This document shows positions 63,794 to 64,000 of a DNA stretch of 64,000 nucleotides, one piece after another. Position 1 is the first letter of the stretch; each line of letters begins with the position of its first letter. The notes beneath the pieces were generated by a model. That model saw only the letters and a list, made by a program, of their open reading frames with translations. It had not been told where the DNA came from and made no database searches. The DNA lies in the IMG/VR virus record IMGVR_UViG_3300020156_000002, positions 1 to 64,000 of that record; one strand, written 5' to 3'. The translations under genes were made by a program, and so were the position numbers. This DNA comes from a virus.

Positions 63794-64000
63794 ATGTATG
63801 AAGAAATAGAAGAAGAATATCAACAATTCCTATATGATATTCAAGAAGAAGGTTTTATTTTTGGAAGATACTTGGATGAATCTGATTATGAGGATGAATA
63901 TTGCCATAATGACATTGATAAAGCCAAAGATATTTTTGTAAATAAAATAAAAGAGTATCTTAAGTTAAATAGACCATCGGAATATATAGTTACTAGTGGA
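63794..64000 (+). CDS. Hypothetical protein, partial (runs off the right edge)
   Basis: ATG 63794 after AAAGGAGATTTATAATT. 69 residues are visible, acidic and helical (MYEEIEEEYQQFLYDIQEEG), and the frame is open at the edge. Family unknown. Confidence 0.65.
   Translation, partial: MYEEIEEEYQQFLYDIQEEGFIFGRYLDESDYEDEYCHNDIDKAKDIFVNKIKEYLKLNRPSEYIVTSG

Noticed and set aside
1-64000. CRISPR arrays
   Set aside because: No regularly spaced identical repeats with unique spacers were seen.

Overview
The window looks like the early/replication half of a large AT-rich bacteriophage (or prophage) of an anaerobic low-GC Firmicute, most likely a Clostridia host. Reasons: about 140 short, densely packed, nearly all plus-strand genes with strong AAAGGAGG-type ribosome binding sites; a complete phage replisome; phage antirepressors, a tyrosine recombinase and free-standing homing endonucleases; and an oxygen-sensitive class III ribonucleotide reductase (NrdD/NrdG), which fits an anaerobic host. 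The host is inferred, not shown. No structural, packaging or lysis genes and no tRNA genes were seen.

Layout. (1) 1-2612: a minus-strand gene runs off the left edge, followed by a 2.5-kb gene-free divergent region with a sharp strand-composition switch near 2020 and three DnaA-box-like 9-mers at 2279-2308, a candidate origin. (2) 2613-16148: an accessory block of small unknown genes with a parS-like palindrome (4778-4793), a ribbon-helix-helix regulator, a tnpB element (6674-7937), an HNH-like endonuclease gene and a hammerhead ribozyme (14155-14230). (3) 16172-25516: tyrosine recombinase, Cro/C1-type regulator, zincin-like peptidase, a second HNH-like gene, a MazF/PemK-like protein, then a promoter-driven pair comprising a possible DGQHR/ParB-fold protein and a recombinase-fold protein without catalytic residues, resembling the SPbeta MrpR repressor. 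(4) 25600-35950: two antirepressors (Rha/KilAC and ORF6N types), a NUMOD4-HNH endonuclease, a small lipoprotein, a GNAT acetyltransferase, a minus-strand DEDDh exonuclease and many small unknowns.

(5) 36018-47732 is the replication/recombination module: DUF1071 annealing protein, SSB, a nuclease-like homing endonuclease, a zinc-finger protein, DnaB helicase, DnaG primase, Cas4/RecB-like nuclease, DnaE-type polymerase, ERCC4 nuclease (frameshifted 5' end), HD-domain protein and ATP-dependent ligase. (6) 47762-64000: many small genes (several Cys-rich, several membrane), then nucleotide metabolism (NrdD, NrdG, dUTPase), a ParB-like protein and a SprT-like metalloprotein. The order suggests one long rightward early programme that manages lysis/lysogeny, makes dNTPs and replicates DNA, re-fired by internal sigma70-type promoters.

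The most unusual features are non-coding or translational: a hammerhead ribozyme between two genes; two promoter elements whose -10 region lies in the left arm of a terminator-like hairpin (46324-46400, 61623-61703); a repeated AATAATATTAAACA-type motif just upstream of several -35 boxes; and at least six genes that have an optimal Shine-Dalgarno but only AUU or AUA at the expected start, always 8 nt downstream. All calls come from reading the sequence; no database search was run.
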